Positions 61,536 to 64,000 of a stretch of DNA of 64,000 bases are shown in pieces. Where the stretch lies: the NCBI RefSeq assembly GCF_003173735.1, contig NZ_CP029551.1:3787501-3851500 (forward strand), written 5' to 3'. The DNA is from Methylobacterium radiodurans (lineage in GTDB: Bacteria > Pseudomonadota > Alphaproteobacteria > Rhizobiales > Beijerinckiaceae). The position numbers and the translations under genes were made by a program. Below the pieces are notes generated by a model that saw only the letters and a program-made list of their open reading frames with translations, had not been told where the DNA came from and searched no databases. Positions within the stretch are counted from its first letter, which is position 1. Each line of letters begins with the position of its first letter.

Positions 61536-62635
61536 GCCGAAAACACCTCCGCCACCGCCCGCGCGACACGGGCGGTCGAGCCGGCCTCGTCCAGCGGGTT
61601 GCGGCGCAGGCGATGGCGCAGGGCGGCGGGGGCGACGCGCGCCAGATGCCCGTCGTCGACCGTCCCGGCACCGTCGAGGGCGGCGAGCGCGCGGGCGGCG
61701 CGCATCAGGGTCAGCTCGCCGCGCAACCCGTCGGTGCCGAGCGCGAGGCAGAGCCGGGCGGCCTGCTCCAGGGCGGCGTCCGGCACCGCGACCGCGCCGA
61801 GCCGGGCGCGGGCCGCCAGGATCGTCTCACGGGTCGCCCGCTCGGCGGCGGCGTGGGCGGCGTGGAAGCCCGCCGGATCCCGCTCGAAGGCGTCCCGGGC
61901 GCGCACCACCGCGACCCGGGTCGGGATGTCGGCGGGCGTCGCGACCTCGCAGGCCAGCCCGAACCGGTCGAGGAGCTGCGGGCGCAGCTCCCCCTCCTCC
62001 GGGTTGCCGGAGCCGACGAGGACGAAGCGGGCCGGGTGGCGCAGGGACAGCCCCTCGCGCTCGACCGTGTTGATCCCTGAAGCCGCCACGTCGAGCAGGA
62101 GGTCCACGAGGTGGTCCTCCAGGAGGTTGACCTCGTCGATGTAGAGGAAGCCGCGGTTGGCCCGGGCGAGCAGCCCCGGCTCGAAGGCCCGCTCGCCGCG
62201 GGTGAGCGCCCGCTCCAGATCGAGCGCGCCGACGACGCGGTCCTCGGTGGCGCCGAGCGGCAGGTCGACCACCGGCACGGCCCGCGTCTCCGCCCGGCGC
62301 GGGGCCCCGCGCGCGCAGTGCGGGCAGGCGGCGGCCGGCGCTTCGGGATCGCAGGCATAGGGGCAGCCGGCGACCGCCCGCATCGGCGGCAGCAGGGCGG
62401 CGAGCGCCCGGATCGCGGTGGACTTGCCGGTGCCGCGGTCGCCCAGCACCAGCACGCCGCCGATCAGCGGATCGACCGCCGCGATCAGCAGCGCCTCGCG
62501 CATCGCGTCCTGGCCGACGATGGCCGAGAAGGGGAAGACGGGTGCGGGCACGGGGGTGGTGCCGCCCGAGACGGACGCGGATTCGAAGGCGATGTCCGGC
62601 TCGCCGTCCCGGTGCCGTGCGGTCACGCTGTCCAT
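61532..62635 (-). CDS. bchI: Magnesium-chelatase ATPase subunit I
   Basis: A 367-residue AAA+ protein. Walker [15 protein letters not shown] at residues 64-77; Walker [19 protein letters not shown]; sensor [21 protein letters not shown]. It powers Mg2+ insertion into protoporphyrin IX with BchD and BchH (the latter not in this window). Overlaps bchD by 4 bases. Start ATG 62635; a Pro-rich N-terminus is normal. It follows hemA. Confidence 0.95.
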   Translation of the reverse strand: MDSVTARHRDGEPDIAFESASVSGGTTPVPAPVFPFSAIVGQDAMREALLIAAVDPLIGGVLVLGDRGTGKSTAIRALAALLPPMRAVAGCPYACDPEAPAAACPHCARGAPRRAETRAVPVVDLPLGATEDRVVGALDLERALTRGERAFEPGLLARANRGFLYIDEVNLLEDHLVDLLLDVAASGINTVEREGLSLRHPARFVLVGSGNPEEGELRPQLLDRFGLACEVATPADIPTRVAVVRARDAFERDPAGFHAAHAAAERATRETILAARARLGAVAVPDAALEQAARLCLALGTDGLRGELTLMRAARALAALDGAGTVDDGHLARVAPAALRHRLRRNPLDEAGSTARVARAVAEVFSA

Positions 62636-62659
62636 CGGCGTCGCTCCTGGTTCACTGCC

Positions 62660-62695
62660 GCAACTCTCCCTCCCCCCGCAGGGGGGAGGGAGCGC
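62660..62695. repeat. REP-like palindrome between hemA and bchI
   Basis: CAACTCTCCCTCCCCCCGCAGGGGGGAGGGAGCG is a perfect short hairpin (CTCCCTCCCCCC/GGGGGGAGGGAG) in the 69-bp gap. Same family as other half-units; might also act as a terminator. Confidence 0.6.
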
Positions 62696-62704
62696 GTCGC
62701 GCCC

Positions 62705-63922
62705 TCACTCCGCCGCCCGCCGCTCCACGCCCATCCGCGCCCAGATCAGCGACAGCGCCGCCACCAGATGCGCGATGTCGGCGTCCGTGTGCAGCGGCGA
62801 GGGGGTGATGCGCAGGCGCTCGGTGCCGCGCGCGACCGTCGGATAGTTGATCGGCTGCACGTAGATCCGGAACTCGTCCAGCAGCGTGTCGGAGATCGCC
62901 TTGCAGAGCACGGGGTCGCCGACCATCACCGGCACGATGTGGCTGTCATTCGGCAGGACCGGGATCCCGGCCCGCGTCAGCGCCGCGCGGGTGCGAGCGA
63001 CCCGGTCCTGGTGGCGGGCGCGCTCGGCGCCGCTCGCCTTGAGGTGGCGGATGCTCGCCGCCGCCCCCGCCGCGACCGCGGGCGGCAGCGAGGTGGTGAA
63101 GATGAAGCCCGAACTAAAGCTCCGCACGAAGTCGCAGAGCTTCGCCGAGCCCGTGATGTAGCCACCGTGCACGCCGAAGGCCTTGCCGAGCGTCCCCTCG
63201 ATCACGTCGAGCCGGTCCGCGAGGCCGTCGCGCTCCGAGATGCCCCCGCCCCGCGCGCCGTAGAGGCCGACCGCGTGCACCTCGTCGAGGTAGGTGAGCG
63301 CCCCGTGTCCTCCAGCCACGTCGCAGATCTCGGCGATCGGCGCGATGTCGCCGTCCATCGAGTAGACCGACTCGAAGGCCACGATCTTCGGCCGGGCCGG
63401 GTCGACGAGGCGGAGCTTCGCGTCGAGGTCGGCCGGGTCGTTGTGGCGGAAGATGTGGCGCTCGGCGCGGCTGGCTCGGATGCCCTCGATCATCGAGGCG
63501 TGGTTCTCCGAATCCGAGAACACGGCGCAGTGGGGCAGCCGGGCGGCCAGCGTGCCCAGCGCCGCCCAGTTCGAGACGTAGCCCGAGGTGAAGAGGAGCG
63601 CCGCCTCCTTGCCGTGCAGGTCGGCGAGCTCGGCCTCCAGCACAACGTGCGCGTGGTTGGTGCCCGAGATGTTGCGGGTGCCCCCGGCGCCCGCCCCGCA
63701 GCGGTCGATCGCCTCGTGCATCGCCGCCAGCACGTCCGAGTGCTGGCCCATGCCCAGATAATCGTTCGAGCACCAGACCGTGACGGGGCGCGTGCCCTCC
63801 GGGTGGTGGTGCGTCGCCCGCGGGAAGGCGCCGGCGCGCCGCTCCAGCTCGGTGAAGACCCGGTAGCGGCCCTCGCCGCGCAGGCCCGCGATCTCGGCGC
63901 CGAAGAAAGCTTCGTAGTCCAT
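62705..63922 (-). CDS. hemA: 5-aminolevulinate synthase (C4 pathway)
   Basis: A 405-residue ALA synthase. [13 protein letters not shown], the pyridoxal-phosphate lysine in [15 protein letters not shown], the [10 protein letters not shown] motif and the C-terminal RLRITPSP are conserved. It condenses glycine and succinyl-CoA, the first step to bacteriochlorophyll and haem. I choose ATG 63922 (MDYEAFFG), the family start. An in-frame ATG at 63988 has GGAGG 7 bases upstream and would add a Gln/Pro-rich 22-residue stretch coded by 15-bp repeats, so a longer form is possible. Confidence 0.95.
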   Translation of the reverse strand: MDYEAFFGAEIAGLRGEGRYRVFTELERRAGAFPRATHHHPEGTRPVTVWCSNDYLGMGQHSDVLAAMHEAIDRCGAGAGGTRNISGTNHAHVVLEAELADLHGKEAALLFTSGYVSNWAALGTLAARLPHCAVFSDSENHASMIEGIRASRAERHIFRHNDPADLDAKLRLVDPARPKIVAFESVYSMDGDIAPIAEICDVAGGHGALTYLDEVHAVGLYGARGGGISERDGLADRLDVIEGTLGKAFGVHGGYITGSAKLCDFVRSFSSGFIFTTSLPPAVAAGAAASIRHLKASGAERARHQDRVARTRAALTRAGIPVLPNDSHIVPVMVGDPVLCKAISDTLLDEFRIYVQPINYPTVARGTERLRITPSPLHTDADIAHLVAALSLIWARMGVERRAAE

Positions 63923-63938
63923 GGGCCGCGTCTCCCCT

Positions 63939-63983
63939 GCTGGTTGTTGTCTCGCCGGTTGTTGGCTTGCCGGTCGTTGCCTT
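63939..63983. repeat. Three 15-bp tandem repeats upstream of hemA
   Basis: GCTGGTTGTTGTCTC, GCCGGTTGTTGGCTT and GCCGGTCGTTGCCTT stand head to tail. The minus-strand reading in the hemA frame is a repeated QPARQ-like pentapeptide. May be part of an N-terminal extension or a leader. Confidence 0.55.
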
Positions 63984-64000
63984 GCCATCACGCCCCCTCC

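Noticed and set aside
1..64000. CRISPR arrays, tRNA or rRNA genes, insertion sequences
   Set aside because: I saw no regular direct repeats with spacers, no cloverleaf with CCA-type end, no rRNA sequence and no transposase or integrase in either strand.

Overview
The window is very GC-rich chromosomal DNA (roughly 70% or more G+C by eye) from an aerobic anoxygenic phototrophic alphaproteobacterium. The best fit is the Methylobacterium/Methylorubrum group of Rhizobiales. Supporting this are a photosynthesis gene cluster with chlorophyllide-reductase and spirilloxanthin-type carotenoid genes, a C4-type (hemA) aminolevulinate synthase, the ntrY-ntrX-hfq-hflX and sdhE-mfd/recG gene orders typical of Alphaproteobacteria, and many GC-rich REP-like palindromes between genes. 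The genus is an inference; no rRNA or other marker gene is present.

Left part (1-15845): the end of an SF2 helicase, a VapBC toxin-antitoxin pair, a group 3 truncated globin divergent from a PAS-GGDEF diguanylate cyclase, a CzcA/CusA-like RND efflux pair, two orphan TadE/TadG-type pilus assembly genes, a GAF/HisKA_2 sensor kinase, small secreted or unknown proteins, a Tat-exported PhoD phosphatase and a UbiH-like monooxygenase.

Middle part (16128-38763): housekeeping genes. These are mfd and sdhE (divergent from recG), glmU and glmS with three membrane-protein genes (DUF2721, Pr6Pr-like, DUF502), opgG, the run ntrY-ntrX-hfq-hflX-class III cyclase, and small unknown or YidB-like proteins.

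Right part (38833-64000): the photosynthesis island. A superoperon-like run on the minus strand reads crtE-crtF-bchC-bchX-bchY-bchZ-pufQ(like)-pufB-pufA-pufL-pufM-pufC, with stop/start overlaps at most bch junctions. crtD-crtC are divergent from crtE. hemA-bchI-bchD-bchO and crtI-crtB are further minus-strand groups. A molybdopterin oxidoreductase and two very small proteins lie between crtC and crtB. TGT-N12-ACA palindromes, the PpsR/CrtJ consensus, lie upstream of bchC, between crtE and crtD, and over the crtI start, so light/oxygen repression is likely. hemA supplies tetrapyrrole precursor; BchI-BchD (with BchO) are Mg-chelatase components; BchXYZ and BchC carry out late bacteriochlorophyll steps; CrtE/B/I/C/D/F make spirilloxanthin-type carotenoids; PufBALMC form the LH1-reaction centre-cytochrome complex. 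bchH, bchL/N/B, bchF, bchM, bchG/P, puhA, acsF and ppsR are absent here, so a second cluster must exist elsewhere.

Most notable: a paired REP-like palindrome (REPIN-like, about 178 bp) sits in frame inside bchD and matches the architecture of an intergenic pair at 15941-16120. crtC has no usable start codon near its conserved beginning. The PpsR-type sites occur in tandem with the expected 7-8 bp gap.
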